DNA of 64,000 bases, taken from the NCBI GenBank assembly GCA_028554645.1, contig JAQOOI010000018.1, forward strand, positions 1,240,001 to 1,304,000. Direction: 5' to 3'. The number at the start of each line of letters is the position of its first letter. The first letter of the stretch is position 1. Positions 10,608-23,338 of this stretch are shown piece by piece. The DNA comes from Omphalotus guepiniiformis (lineage: Eukaryota > Basidiomycota > Agaricomycetes > Agaricales > Omphalotaceae). Below the pieces are notes generated by a model, which was given only the letters and a program-made list of their open reading frames with translations, was not told where the DNA came from and made no database searches. The position numbers and the translations under genes were made by a program.

Positions 10608-13497
10608 ATGCCAATCTTCGACCTCTTCAAGAAAGAACCCGCTCAGACGCAGGTCAACTCAAAGTCCCCTCCCCAAAGTTCGTTTGTCCAGAACAAGGAC
10701 AAAGTTGGGCTCCTCGTCACGGATGAGCTAGACAAAGCGCTCGAAGACTGCAAGATAAAAGTAGAACGTATCGCAAAGGACTGCAGAGCGAGAAACAGGA
10801 AGCATAGGTACTGTCCGCCCCCTCATGTGTCATCCCATTGCTCATGGAGGTATTCAACAGGGATTTTGAATTTGACCTTGAAAACGACAAAGACCGATGC
10901 TTGCACAATTTGGGAAATTCGCCTGATTCCCGACGCGAGACCTATACCCCCTCAGACGTCCAGCGTGTCACGCAAATCTTCGATAACCCTCAATTCTTTA
11001 TTGACGGTGCGGATTCAAATGATATTGTTCAAGGTGCCATTGGGGATTGCTGGTTCGTTTCCGCCCTCGCGACTATGTCAACAGCCGAAGGTCTAGTGGA
11101 GAAGTTCTGTGTAGCTGTGAGTTTTACATGCTTCAAGCTCATTCAATTCTGCTGATATGTTTTTCTGCAGAGAGACGAACAAGTTGGCGTTTATGGGTTC
11201 ATCTTCTTCCGCGATGGATCCTGGGTGACTGTAATTATTGACGAGTACGTGCTAAACTCGTCACATTCCACAACAATCGCTTATATAGCTGGTCACTTCC
11301 CTCTCAGTTTGCTGTATACGGACATCCCGAAATTCGAAGAGCTCAGCTGGCCTGAAAAGGCACTCTATCATCACAACAAAGACCTCTATAATACCTCTGC
11401 AAGAAAAGGAGGAAAGAGCTTGTATTTTGCAAAATCTGGAACGGAGGGTGAAACTTGGGTCCCTCTTCTTGAAAAGGCCTACGCAAAGCTGCACGGTAGC
11501 TACGCCGCATTATGTGGAGGAGAAGCATGTGAAGCTATCGAGGATTTGACAGGGTCAGTGTTTCGCGCAAGTGTCACCTTTTCTATTCACTGATGCTTTA
11601 TTCTAGAGGAGTATCTTGCTTTATCCCAAGCCACGTAGGTGGACCACACAGTGTGAAACGAAGAAATTGCTGATTGTTGTATCATCATTGAAGGACATTT
11701 TGGATATCGATCAATTTTGGAACGAAGAACTGCTGAAGGCGAACAAAGACCGTCTGTTTGGATGCGCCTACGACGCGCTCGATAGCACCCGCAGTGGTGT
11801 CGCGAACGCTAATATCAGCGGTTTAATCGGAAATCACGCTTATTCTGTCCTCCGCGCGGTCGAACACAAAAGGAAGCGGTTTGTCATCGTACGGAACCCA
11901 TGGGGACAATCGGAATGGACTGGTCGATGGTCCGATGGGTCAAAGGAATGGACACCGGAGTGGCTTGAGGCATTGCCCGCTTTAGGACACTCATTTGGTG
12001 ATGACGGTCAATTCGTTATGGAATGTAAGATCATACCACACTGTCATGTCCTAGATCATTGACTAAGAGTTTTAAAGACAAGGACTTCCTACAGTGCTGG
12101 GATCAAATTGACCGAACATTGCTCTTTGATTCGTCTTGGGTGATGTCAGCTCAATGGCTGCACGTAACAGCAAAACCCCTCCCAACTGCTTGGACCTTCG
12201 GAGATGTTTCTTGTATGTGCTGCATGTATCCTGTCTTCCTTTAAACTGAAGCTGACTCGATGAACTCAGTCACGTTCTCGCTGGAGAAGCCGTCTTTTTC
12301 TATCGTAGTTCTTTCCCAGATAGACAACAGATATTTCGACGAGATTTCAGGGCGGTGTTACTGGACGTTTGATTTCATCATTTTCAAGAAGGGCGAGAAA
12401 GACATTGTTGCACAGTCATCGCATTCCAGACTCTTTTCTCGCAGCGTGAACATTGAGGCCGAGCTCCCTGCGGGAGATTTTGTTGTCCATGTTAGTTTCG
12501 CTTCATTGTTTTCTTGACACGCTAATAAAGCTCCGCTTGTAGGTCAGGCTAGATCGTCATGTCCGTTCGGACAGGGTAAGTCGCTCTACCCAAATCATAT
12601 GCTTGACATATTTCACTCACGATGATGACGAACATCATAGCCTCAGGATTACTTCGAAACTCAGAAAGAAAATTGGGATGAGCGTGTGCTTTCTCGTGTA
12701 TTGACGCAAAGAGCGCAAGCTCAATCTGTTGCTGCTAGTAAGCCCTTCTGCCTTCATTGTATCCCTCCGCTCTGACATTGTGTATCTAGATTTTAAGAAA
12801 GAGTTAGTACCGACTGTACGAAAGTCGTATTCAATTCACTGACATGCTGGCAAATTCCAGATCTCAAGACAAGTACCTTCCGGTGCCTCTTGATGAGATA
12901 GCTGGTCAAGATCTCGCTGAAATCGAACAGAAAAAACTTGCTGCTGCTGAAGCCGAGAGAAAGAAAGCAAACGAGAAAGCCAAAGAAGAAGAGGAAAAGG
13001 CTAAGAAAAAGGCGGAGGAAGAGGCAGAGGAAACTCGAAAGAAAGCTGAAGCTGAAGAGGCGGAAGCGACGAGGAAGGCTGAAGAGGAAGAGGCTAAGAG
13101 GAAAGCAGAAGAAGAAAAGTCCGCGAACACTACAATCATAACCAACCCAGACGGTTCGATCACCACAAAAACCGTCGTGGTCGAGAAGGCCCTCGTAACT
13201 ATCACGAAGTCTGCTAGTGGAGAAGTCATTGAAGACAAGAAAGAGACAGTGGCGGAACCTCCGAACCCGGAGCCTGAAAAGGTCGAGGTCAAATCCGAAC
13301 AGACGATAGCCAGCGTATCTGTCACTGAGCCTGATCCTTCACGCGATCTGTTCGATGTATCGGAGGAGAATTCCATCTTCTTAGGGCTTCGTGTGTACAC
13401 AAAAAGGGATGCGACTGTAGTGATAACTGGCCAGTTGAGGCACGAGATGGAGGCACGGGATGGAGCTTCACCGGCACCAGTTTCAATTACAGCTTAG
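10608..13497 (+). CDS. calpain-type (C2) cysteine protease with C-terminal coiled coil
   Basis: A 756-residue calpain-family protease assembled from 12 exons (10608-10807, 10861-11116, 11171-11244, 11308-11553, 11607-11634, 11694-12024, 12078-12212, 12270-12490, 12543-12575, 12641-12737, 12790-12802, 12861-13497). The exon total is an exact multiple of three. The catalytic triad is visible: Cys130 in GAIGDCWFVSALA, His316 in LIGNHAYSVLRA and Asn336 in IVRNPWGQSEWTGRW. A calpain-beta-sandwich-like region follows (residues about 380-500). The last exon encodes a long Lys/Glu/Ala-rich coiled coil (about residues 555-630) and an acidic tail ending ENSIFLGLRVYTKRDATVVI. No EF-hand is seen, as is usual in fungi. 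Exon 11 is a 13-base microexon. The ATG at 10608 is the first in frame. The gene is convergent with the esterase gene 128 bp downstream. Confidence 0.92.
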
Positions 13498-13624
13498 CTA
13501 TCTTGCTGTATGATTCATTGTGTAGAATGGCTCAGACTGAGTATTGGTAATGTCGAATTTTAACAGCTTCGATACTCTAAGTAACGCATTGTACATGACG
13601 CTAACAAACTAAGTAAGGGCCGCT

Positions 13625-16258
13625 TCAACTGCTTGTGGCGTTGGTGATCACTGCGCATCTCCCATTCACCTGATCAGGCATATCGTCGATGATACTAATA
13701 CTGGGATAATCCAATGACGCAACGCGCTGCGCTCCCGCTTTGAATTGCGGCCACTCCCATCCAGTTTTTTCAAGTAGTGTCAACGTACTGAGATACGCAG
13801 GCCCTCTCGCTTTGAGATACGCCGGATCGGGATTGGGATCACCTGTACGGGCGAACGCCGCCCACATATCCTGCACAAGGTTTGTGTAGGATATGTCTTC
13901 AGGGATACGGATTGGCTGAGAGAAGATATGATACGTTCCAAACACCTGTACAGCAGCTTGTTAGCGGAGCACTTAGGAGACCTACATGAAACCAGGGATA
14001 TACCTCATAAAGATCACCAGAATGACACCTATAGTAAGGCTGCGGATGTCCCACGGGGAACGAACATAACCCGTACGGATTGTAGAAAATCAATCCGTAC
14101 GCATGCTGCATAACGTAAACATACCTGGGGTGTAAAGCGTCAACACTTTCACCACGGACGCTCCGCATGGAGTAGACATTGGCACTCACATGGCAGGGAA
14201 CGCATTCGACGCAGCAGCCGCAGTGATCATGTTTTCGGCCGGGCACGTAAGAAAGAAATCAGTGAATACGTCCACTGTCGCATTATCTAGAAAGCTCATG
14301 AGCACAGCCGTTTACGTTCTCTGCATCCTACTTACAAACAGTGAAATCGTTATCAATGGTCCAAAGTCCAGAATCAAGGACCGCCTGAGTGAGTGGCGCG
14401 CCAGCCGCGACCATGAGCGTTTCATTGAAGTCTGTCGCATTGGGAGCAATCCTCTCTGAAAGTATTCTGTCATACAATCAGCATGCGAATGTAATCCTCG
14501 GAATGTCAGACACATACGATTGACCCTCCTCTGGCATGAAACCGACGAGGAAAGGTACACTGTTAATCGCGCTGGCGCCCAGACTCATTTGGTGTACAGC
14601 AGAATCGACTACATAGATACCATCGAGCACGGTGGGCCAAGTCAAATTGGAGCTTGTGATGTTGAGAAGTGTCTCAGCCGGGAGGGCCTGTAGACATTCT
14701 AATCTTTCCACGCCAGTACTGTCGCAGAACTGGGAGAGGAATGGGGCTGTGGTGGATGTATAGGTATAGCTGCACAAATACGAACAGAATGACAGAAAAC
14801 TCACTAGTTAGATCAGTCTCTGCTTGCTGTGTCATCAAATTACTCGATCCACCCGACTGCGAAATAGCTCTCGCAAACAATCCAGCCGCTTTTGGACTTC
14901 TCAACAGATCAACTACGGACCATCCGCCTGCAGATTGTCCAACAATCGTCACTCGTTGCGGGTCTCCACCGAAATTCTTGATGTTGTCTCGTACCCATTC
15001 CAATGCAGCTATCTTGTCGGCCATAGCGTAGTTGCCTGTGATGACGGAATCGTTGAGGCCGAGGAAACCGAAGATGTTGAGCCGGTAGTTGAAAGTGACT
15101 ACAACAACGTCAGAGCGCGAAACAAGTGGCCCTCCGTCAAAGGTCGCGTCAGAACCCGTGCCGCCAGTGTTCCCGCCACCATGAATCCATAGTAGAACTG
15201 GTTTTAGAGATGAAGAACTGGACTCATCCGAAGGGATGAAATGTGTATACACATTCAGGTACAGACTTCGAGGAGGAATTTCAGGATTAGTAAAAAAACG
15301 CGATTGGTTACATAGACGAACACCTACCAGTCTTCACTCGTTCCCCAAGGGTTGAGACCTAGATCATTATTCCCGAAGAAACCGAATTGAAGGCACGCAG
15401 GTTTGACTGTTGACAATATCAGAGAAGTAGCAGGAGCATCAGTAAGCGAGAAACTAACAAGCAGTGGCATCAACGTGTACACCAGTCCACCTTTCTGGGT
15501 ATCGAAATCTTAAAGATCCCGTAGGAGGCTGAGCAAACGGTATACCCATGAATCGAAAAGTCATATGATCGCGTGTTCTGAATAAAAAAGAATTCAAAAA
15601 CGTTATCATTTGTCCGAGAAAACACCTGCAGAAACTTGAACCTACCCAATAAACACGGTACCATTGGACTTGACGCTCATTTTTGGTGACACAGAAAAGT
15701 CAGTGTCGACTTTGTCGGTGAGAGGTGCAGAGTTTGTACAGAGAACAGGAAGCTTTTTAGCTCGCGATTTGGTAGCAGAAGTATCTGAAGGCGAAAAAGG
15801 CGCGAAACTGGTGACATCCGAATGCTCAGAGGAGGAGACCCAGAATCTATCGTTATCTTTGAGATCTCCCAGGAAGCGCAGGTATTTGAGCTCGTTCAAG
15901 ATACTGCACATGCATACGGTAAATATAGGAAATTTCAGCGAAAAAAAATTATGCTCACTCTCCAGTATCTCTCAGACTAAACAACGTCTCGTTGTTCTTT
16001 TGACAAATCTCAGCGGCGTCACTAGCTGTGGCAGCTTCGTGGAATAACAAGGCGCTCGACCTCGCAGAGAAATTCTGGCCGTAAAATAATGTAAGTCTCG
16101 CTGTGATATACATATCTTCTTTGAACCCATACCTCCCAGTTCCCGTCATTTTCATAGAGCAGCGAAACAGCTCTAGCCTGTGGGGTAGCGGAAACCACTT
16201 GGAAGCCAGAGAGAGACAAGAGACAAGCCAGATAAAAGACTAGCAAAATTCGACGCAT
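13625..16258 (-). CDS. secreted type-B carboxylesterase/lipase with N-terminal extension
   Basis: A 685-residue secreted alpha/beta hydrolase from 11 exons (16258-16133, 16074-15959, 15903-15646, 15577-15459, 15406-15328, 15265-14805, 14746-14518, 14466-14336, 14286-14190, 14124-14004, 13945-13625), all joined in frame. The N-terminus is a signal peptide (MRRILLVFYLACLLSLSG, with VVSA before a likely cleavage site). Type-B carboxylesterase signatures follow: FMGIPFAQPPTGSLRF, SEDCLYLNVYTH, the oxyanion-hole WIHGGG, nucleophile Ser344 in GQSAGG, and catalytic His573 in RCHSGDLYEVFG. Between signal peptide and hydrolase lies an extra region of about 130 residues (ALLFHEAATASDAAEICQ, then NDRFWVSSS and LPVLCTNSAP) that is not part of the hydrolase fold. 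The family hydrolyses carboxylic esters; the substrate is unknown. Confidence 0.9.
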
Positions 16259-16747
16259 TTTCGGGGCGTCCTGACGAGATCCATCTTGAAGGGCGGTGTA
16301 CTTTTTAAACGACCTTTTGAATTTTAACTTTAGAAGGCGCATGGACACCGGACACATTAGAACACCCACAACGCTTGAGTCATCCTGCATGCAGACGCTA
16401 GGTACTAGTGCATCGTTCAATTCGTAAATTATTTGCGTATGTGATCATATGTCCAGGAAATCAAGAAGTCAAGTATGTTGCATTGACCGAGTACAACATA
16501 TGACCAGCGTAGGACCTTCGTTGTTTCTAGTGGTATGATTCGATACAGAACAGCTGCGACGGGCGGCGACTCCTGCTCCGGCCCGAGAGTATGGTCACCG
16601 TGAGACCTATCCGTGCTGTGAGCTGAGCCTAAGCATGCTTTGACAAATTCATTACAGATAGAAAGTACTTAGGAAGTTACTTTTGTAACTGTATCGTTCT
16701 CGGAGAACCACTGATTGCCCACGCACAGCCAGCCCCAGCATCGTTAA
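16259..16747. other. intergenic between two minus-strand genes
   Basis: Contains the esterase promoter and the 3' flank of the HAUS6-like gene. No further gene is seen. Confidence 0.5.
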
Positions 16748-18784
16748 CTACCACTCATCACTATCTTCATCTCCAATCACCAGAGCAGCACCTCTGAGCG
16801 ATATCGACGGCGACAAGAGACTAGGAAGCGGACGAAGCACCCCCGGTATCCCTCGATTGTTCCGCAGCTTTGACTTTGTAGCTCGAGGTGTAGTGATGAG
16901 TAAGCTCGCGTCACCGGTCTAACGCAGAATTAGCCTCGTATCGTATCAATAAAGGGCGATTAACGCTACAAACGTACCTCAAAGGAAGATTTCCCGCCTG
17001 CCTTAGCAAACGTAGACCTAACCGTCTTCCCCGTTCGTGTTTGCTGTCCACGCTGAGTAGAGGAATCCGCGTTCTTCATCGTCGGTTTCGGCAATCGCGT
17101 TGTGTTGTGCTTCATATTTGAACGTTGAGCTAATAATTGCCGTGTACCGTGTATCCTCTCGTCGAGGTCATCGAAACATGGAACTAATAAGGACATTGAC
17201 CGCACTTCATCGAGTGAAGGGTGACGCTGTCGATGTCATATACGAAATTTAGTAGAGTAAACGACAGAAATAGGCAGAAAGACGTGCATACATCTAAATT
17301 AACTTTCACATTCTCCTTGTCCTCCCACAGATCTAGTCCCACCTCCGCAGTTTGAGTTTTTCGGATCTGACGCTTCATCCGGCCCTCAACAACCTTTGTC
17401 CTCTCCAAAAGCGCCTGCTGCCTCATATCGACGCGGGCGAGAGCATCTTGAAGCGTAATACTCATCTGCCTCTCCTTCTGTGCGCGGCCTGCTAGAACCG
17501 ACTGCGCATGCGATCGAGATGTAGTCACTGACGATGTAGTACCGGAAACTTCGTGAGACTTCTGCGCGTTCTGCGCGAAAACAGGTTTTCGTAATCGGCG
17601 AAGATGTGAAGGGTGATGTGCAGCTGCTACCGGGAGTAAAGGAGTAATGGCTGAACTTCCTTTGCTCTGGGAAGAAAGTAAGTTTCGGTTGCTCGTCTCG
17701 ACAAAAGAGCTTACCTGATGATGAGGATCCTTAGTATTCTCGATACGATCCAGTACGGAACTGCTGGTGACATCCCGGCTTGCGAGTCCGCTAAGGTCAA
17801 GGAGGAAATTTAACGCTCTTTCTCCGTCAGCTCCTCGCCAATGATGTCGAACATCTCGAAGCTTGGAGGTCGTCAGAGCGAGCAAACGCTCAGTAGATAA
17901 TGAGGTGAATTTTGACTTCGAGATGGAGTCTGTAGACAGTAAGGAAGACTATTTAGATCATTAAAACTGCGTAATAATGCGAGGACTAGCATACTCACCC
18001 GTAAAAGTCGCAGCTGGTTCTCTCGCTGCAACAGCGAACTTGCCGAGCGAACCCATTTGCTCTTATGTGATTGGAAAGATAACAATCGGGTGGCATATAT
18101 ACCAGGTTGCGCTTGCAAAGTCGCCTGTTGTGTGGATTAGATCGAACGGACACATCATCGCCAAATGACACACCTCGACGACGTCAACGTTGACAGGCTT
18201 AGATGTATTGAGGAGCACATGCGTAGAGAGTGCTAACATCAGCCTCTGGAACCTATATGATATCTCGATGAGGCAAGTGACGCGTAAAAACACGTTGATA
18301 TGGCTCACTTTTCCCCTGAGCATTCCTCCAACAACGACTTGCGAACAACGACGTCTTTCCACCACCAAGCATAGGAAGCAGATTTAGACACTCCCGATTT
18401 GGACCCAGTCTTCGCGTTGGGCATAGACGAATGTCGAAGAACCTCCAAGTACTTTGCCAGAGAGGTACGAAAAGCCGTGCTCTCCGCCGGCTTCACACAA
18501 GGATGACTAGGCAATATCTGTGGTGAACAGAAGACGTCAAATCACACTGAAAATCGAGCCAGACTCTATTCACCAGCCTTTCGTAAAGCGTTTTTACTCC
18601 TTTCCAACCGCTCAACTAGAAAATAACATATATCTTCCATTGTCTTCGTACGGTCTCGGAGTCCACGACGAGCATCGAATAGATTGATGTCGAGCTCTGC
18701 GTCGTTGACTTTGGGATATTGCAAGATATGGAGGTGAACAAGTAGGAGTAAAGGTAAGGGGAGTACTGGGACGCCGGTGGACAT
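16748..18784 (-). CDS. HAUS augmin-like complex subunit 6-like protein
   Basis: Augmin recruits gamma-tubulin to spindle microtubules, and subunit 6 carries a conserved N-terminal domain. Proposed exons: 18784-18574, 18517-18309, 18252-18174, 18124-17999, 17915-17292, 17226-16978, 16918-16748. The HAUS6-N-like block is TKTMEDICYFLVERL (exon 1), PAESTAFRTSLAKYLEVL and WWWKDVVVRKSLLEECSGEK (exon 2), then KFQRLMLALSTHVLLNTS (exon 3). Exons 5-7 are basic and partly coiled (VDMRQQALLERTKVVEGRMKR), and the C-terminus is DEDSDEW. An in-frame 48-bp segment at about 17667-17714 has splice-like ends and may be an intron. The exon 1/exon 2 joint does not close in frame with any GT-AG pair I can find. 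Either there is an unusual splice or a frame error. Confidence 0.68.
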
Positions 18785-19882
18785 GGTGGTTAACTTGAAA
18801 GATTCAGACGCGTCGCGGTTTTAGCGGACCGCGTCTAAGTCGCTCAGGCTCTTACGCGAGCCTTGCTCATGATGCATGATGCATGATCTACTCCTGCCAC
18901 TCATGTACATACCAGTCAAGCAGACAGCTATTTTGGTGGACCGAAGTTAAGTATTATTCACCAGCTCGCAGGCCGCTTCAAAAAAAACAAAATGATAGCC
19001 ACTCAATGGTGTTTCGCCAGGACTTCCTTGAAAACATTTGGTCTGATAGATTCTCGTTTTTTTTGTTCTGCCATCGATCAGTGAAGTCTTCTGATGTTAA
19101 ACCTCAGCCTCAGTTAAGGAAGCCAAGTCCAGGATCGAAGATATATCGTAATTGAAGTGAGTGCTCCAGGACATCTACACACACTCCCAGTCGCCATGCG
19201 CAAGTATGCGCACAATAACATATTGGCAGACTCCTTCGGGTCTCCGACTCTCCGTTGGCCCTTGGGTCTCCGAGCTGCTTGAAGTCACCTAGCCGAGCGC
19301 CTGCATTGATTAGCCTATATTATAGGTGCAATCATGACACTACCCAGTCCACTTGGAAGGGGAACCTTCATGAGCTTTTACGTTTTGGTAACTATCCCTG
19401 TTCTTCAGGCAAGGTCAAGGAGGTTCTAAGGCTACAAGCAGATTGAATGAAGACTTTGAAGTAATCCAGGAACTTTGAAAATTAGTAGATTGTTTTAAAA
19501 TGTCAATCGTGGCAGCCCCTTTTCTAAATCAACTGCAGCTCAACTCTCTGTCTATTCAAATCCTAGTTGCTGTTCCAGCCTCTCATTTATGAAAAGCTCT
19601 GCGCTCTGCTCCATCCTCTGAGTCTCCAATCAGAGTCTAGACTCTCCAGGTGGCACTCGGGCCGTCGGTTAATCCACTGCGGGTGGACTCGGAATGATTC
19701 GGGTGAAATTTGAGCAGCCAATAAGTGACCTCAGGGTTGGAGCTGTGCACCCACTGCAAAAGTGAATCTCGAACGTCGGACTCACTGCACGCGACCACTT
19801 AAGGGTCCTTCAAATCCTCTCTTTCTCGCTATACTACCTATCAGCTGCCAGCTACACATCCGCTGGCTTTCTTTTCGACGCG
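18785..19882. other. intergenic, divergent promoters
   Basis: About 1.1 kb between divergent genes. There is a short repeat of CATGATG near 18868-18886. No coding region is supported. Confidence 0.5.
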
Positions 19883-22602
19883 ATGTCTCAGGCTAAACCT
19901 AGGAAAGGATGCCTAAAATCACCCGCTGGTTCCAAAAACAATTCACCCGTGCCTAGCCCCAGTCTCGGCTCGTTCTACACAACCTACTCTGCGAACGCAT
20001 CGTATGCTTCGTTCGCGGAGGCTTGTGCTGATCTCCAGTCAGAAGCGACATCCTGCAGACCACAATTCCGGAAATGTGTTTCCTTTTGCTCCGAAGATGA
20101 GGGCTTAGTGGAAGTTCATGTCGCGGATGAGTGGGACCGTACACCGACTGAGCCTGCTGGCCATTTGAGCTACCAGTACGCTGTTTTTTCTGTTGTCTGC
20201 TTCTGAATCTTTCTCAATGCGGCTACTATCTATCCAGAGACATCTTGGAGCTGAAAGCGATTCAGCGAACGCTACCGCGTGCGCAACAGCTGCCAGATTT
20301 ATTGACAGGCAAGCCTGCATCGCATTACCTATCAGCTGTACCTATAGGGCTTCTGCCCCTGACAGATTCGAGCTCGTCGCCGAATAGCAGCACACCCAAC
20401 ACACCGCTACCGACTCCTGTAGGGAGCCCGCACTCGAGCAGTCCCTCGACTAGTAGCGGGAGTAGTCCGATTTGTGGCAGTCCGCATACAAGCCCTCCTA
20501 GATCGCCGGATTTTGGACCATCACATTTACACCCACACTCCCCACATATAACTCGATTCCCTTCTCCCTTATCAGTATCCTCCTCACCTTCACCCGAGTC
20601 CGTACACAAATCGGACCCAATCTCGACAACTATTCCGTCGAATCTACCTACTCCACCATTTCGACCACCTCCCAACCCGTATTCGAATACAAATCCCTCA
20701 AATTTACCCACCCCACCCCAGCGCTCACCTCCAACCCCCAATTTCTTTGACTTATCCCATTTGGCACCATCGTCATCTCCCACGATGATGAAACGAAAGC
20801 CGAATTTCGCATTCTTGCCTCTCCTTGATACTCCGCCTAGTTCGGGAGAGAATACGCCGGTTTCCGCGGTAGGATCGGGGGTTGGTACACCTAGAGATAT
20901 GCAGTCTCCCAGCAGCGATTATAGTGCAATGCACATCGTTGGCATCGGAGAGGGGCAGGAGACACCGACGAAGACTATATCGCGAGAGTATCCGGCCTTG
21001 GCTGAACCAATCCCTGTGAAGGTTTCGATCATGTCGCAGAATGATGATCCTTCTTCCTTCTCATCTGGGTCGTCTACTTCGTCTTACGCATCCGACTCGG
21101 ATTTTGAGACGACGAGCAGTGGGTACACAAGCGGCAGTCCACTCTCACGTACGACGTCTATATCATCTGCCGCAACCAGTGTGAGTGCTCACATGGATGC
21201 AGAACTAGATGCGATCAAGAGTGACCCGTCATCGAGACAGGAAGAAGCGTTGGAGTTCTTCGTACCGCAGTTCAAAAAACACCGTCCTGTGTATGAGGAG
21301 AAGGCTGGATCGAAGACGGGGTCGCCGTCTGATTTTGGGTGGGGTGCGTCTGCGCTGAGGGATCCGAGGTTGACAGCGGTGTCTTCGCCTTCGCTTGCAC
21401 CGCCTTCGCCGTTGAACCTTGATGCGCCAGCGTCGATTTCGTACTCAGCGCGCACGGAGATGAGGAGCGAAGTGTTAGATGGTGCACCCGCGATCACGCG
21501 GGAGGAGGTGCATTCATCTTTTCATGTCAATGCAGACGTACATGCGTCCGCTTTAGGTTGGGAAGAAAAAGAAAGGTTGAGAAGGGAAGGGTGGAGTGAT
21601 GATAGTGGTACATCTTCCCCCACATCTGCGAGGAGTTGGAAACGAACTTCTTGTGAGGTGAATGTCGAGGACGGTGGGCGTTTCTCAATGCCTGTGATGG
21701 ATTGGGAAGAGAAGGAAAGAGTGAGGAGGGAGGCGTGTGGCAGTTTTTCATCGAGGAGCAGTAGTCGAACCGGGAGTCGAGTTGGCAGCCGCGAGACTTC
21801 GAGGGATAGTGAGAGGTTGGGGATCGAGCAACCATTTGCGACGGGAGGGGAAGGGGATTTTGGGAAGAGAAAGGAGAAGAAGAAGAATGTTGTTGAGATC
21901 AATGGGGTCGAGGTCGACCTTGATGACGACGAAAGTGACGACTACGATAAGCATGAAGGGATGGTGAAGGACGATGTTCCTGCGAAGAGTAGAAGGAATG
22001 TGATGATCATTAACGGGATTGAGACTGCTCTGGATGGTGACGACGAGCCTGAACTCGTCTGTCCATCAGTTGAGCAGTCCCCTTCGAAAGGTGTTGATTC
22101 GACACCTGATTCGAAACAATTGCCCCCCGTATCATCGTTGGCATTGGTGTCAATCCCTCCGTCGTCGTCGGTACCCTCGTCCCCAATGTCGGATTTGACC
22201 ACTCCAACATTGTCAACCACCATCACCTTTCCGAAGTTGGCAGCTACATCAACGTCGACGCCCACCTTGAAATCAAGGTTTTCTGTTCCGACAACAGCAT
22301 CATATTCTCCGCTGTATTCAACAAGATCAAGCTCACCGTCTGTCAGCAGACCATTTTCTCCATCCTCTTCATCAAACTCTCCCTTCCCCAATCCGCGTTT
22401 ATCGGCCTCTTCTGGGCAGCTGAAGTTGTCACCTCGTCTATCGCCGAGTCTATCCCCAAAGTTATCTCCGACTGTGTCCCCTTCGAGCTCACCAATTGCA
22501 CTGTCACCATTGAAAAGTAAGGTGATGAGGTGTTCAAGTGGGAATAGTAGTAACTCGGGGACGGGGAATCCTGGGAGTCCTGTATGGGTTCCAAGTGCCT
22601 AG
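19883..22602 (+). CDS. Ser/Pro-rich protein with KCVSF motif and internal repeats
   Basis: An 885-residue protein from two exons (19883-20175 and 20238-22602, 62-bp intron). I do not recognise a catalytic domain. The conserved-looking part is the N-terminus: KGCLKSP at residues 7-13, then FRKCVSFCSEDEG (KCVSF resembles a PP1-docking RVxF motif), VADEWDRTP and, across the splice, LSYQDILELKAIQR. The rest is low complexity, rich in Ser and Pro. It contains two repeat families: DWEEKERVRRE and GWEEKERLRRE, and KNVVEINGVEVDLDDDE and RNVMIINGIETALDGDD. An unstructured regulatory or scaffold protein is plausible; PP1 targeting is only inference. The minus frames opposite this region are shadows of biased codons. 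Confidence 0.82.
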
Positions 22603-23254
22603 TGTTTTCGTCATAGAAGACGAAGCCGCAGAAAGAAGGCAAGAAGAAGCGTTCTTAGAGCCTCACCTTTTCCTCACCGCGTTGGCCTCGTTGAGCTCGT
22701 GTTGTTCGGCGGTCGACGGTCATTTCATTGCATTTCCATTTTCGCATATCCATCCTCAAATATCATCGTTATCGTTATCCTCTCCATATTGTTTACATCC
22801 CCACATTCCCCCCTGGGGTTTCTCCAATTTAGCATATCGTGTACGTATTGCATAACTAGTGTGTTTCGTATTCTCGTTTTTTGTTTCGTTTCGTTTGTCC
22901 CTTTAGACACCATCTGCTATTCTACCAGTGCCTCGTTCATTCTATCGTATCAGTATCATACAATGACATATTTTCATTTCCATTCCCTTTTCTATTATTT
23001 CCCCTCTTCCTCCTCTATCTTACTGCGTGGCGAAATGCATACATCCCCTTCAGTGCGCTACCTCTACGATATCAAATATATTTAAAGTATCTGGTCCTCT
23101 TTACCTTAACACGTTGCTTTAACTTCTCGTGTACCCTCGCATAAGCTGCATACAAATTCTATTCTATTATTACTGGTTGTGCTTTTAACTTAGAGAAAAA
23201 TAGTGAGTGTACTTGAGACAGATGAGAACCAAACGCGATTCACCATTCAGCATC
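22603..23254. other. pyrimidine-rich 3' flank
   Basis: Strongly T/C-rich DNA downstream of the Ser/Pro-rich gene, probably its 3' UTR and flank. The open frames here encode Phe/Ser/Leu runs expected from T-rich sequence. Confidence 0.45.
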
Positions 23255-23338
23255 GGCCGACTAGCTCAGTTGGTTAGAGCGTCGTGCTAATATGACGTAT
23301 TAACGCGAAGGTCTTGGGTTCGATCCCCACGTTGGCCA
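23255..23338 (+). tRNA. tRNA-Ile (anticodon AAT) with 10-nt intron
   Basis: The acceptor stem is GGCCGAC with GTTGGCC (one G-T pair), followed by discriminator A. The D arm is GCTC/GAGC and the anticodon stem TCGTG/CGCGA. The anticodon AAT is at 23289-23291, followed by A37 and a 10-nt intron (23293-23302) at the canonical position. The T arm has loop TTCGATC and one mismatched outer pair. Confidence 0.93.

Noticed and set aside
12906..13400. 164-codon minus frame rich in Ser/Phe/Ala
   Set aside because: Exact antisense of the GAG/AAG/GCT-rich calpain coiled coil; such codon bias leaves the opposite strand open.
20325..20783. 152-codon Gly-rich minus frame
   Set aside because: Shadow of the Ser/Pro-rich coding exon.
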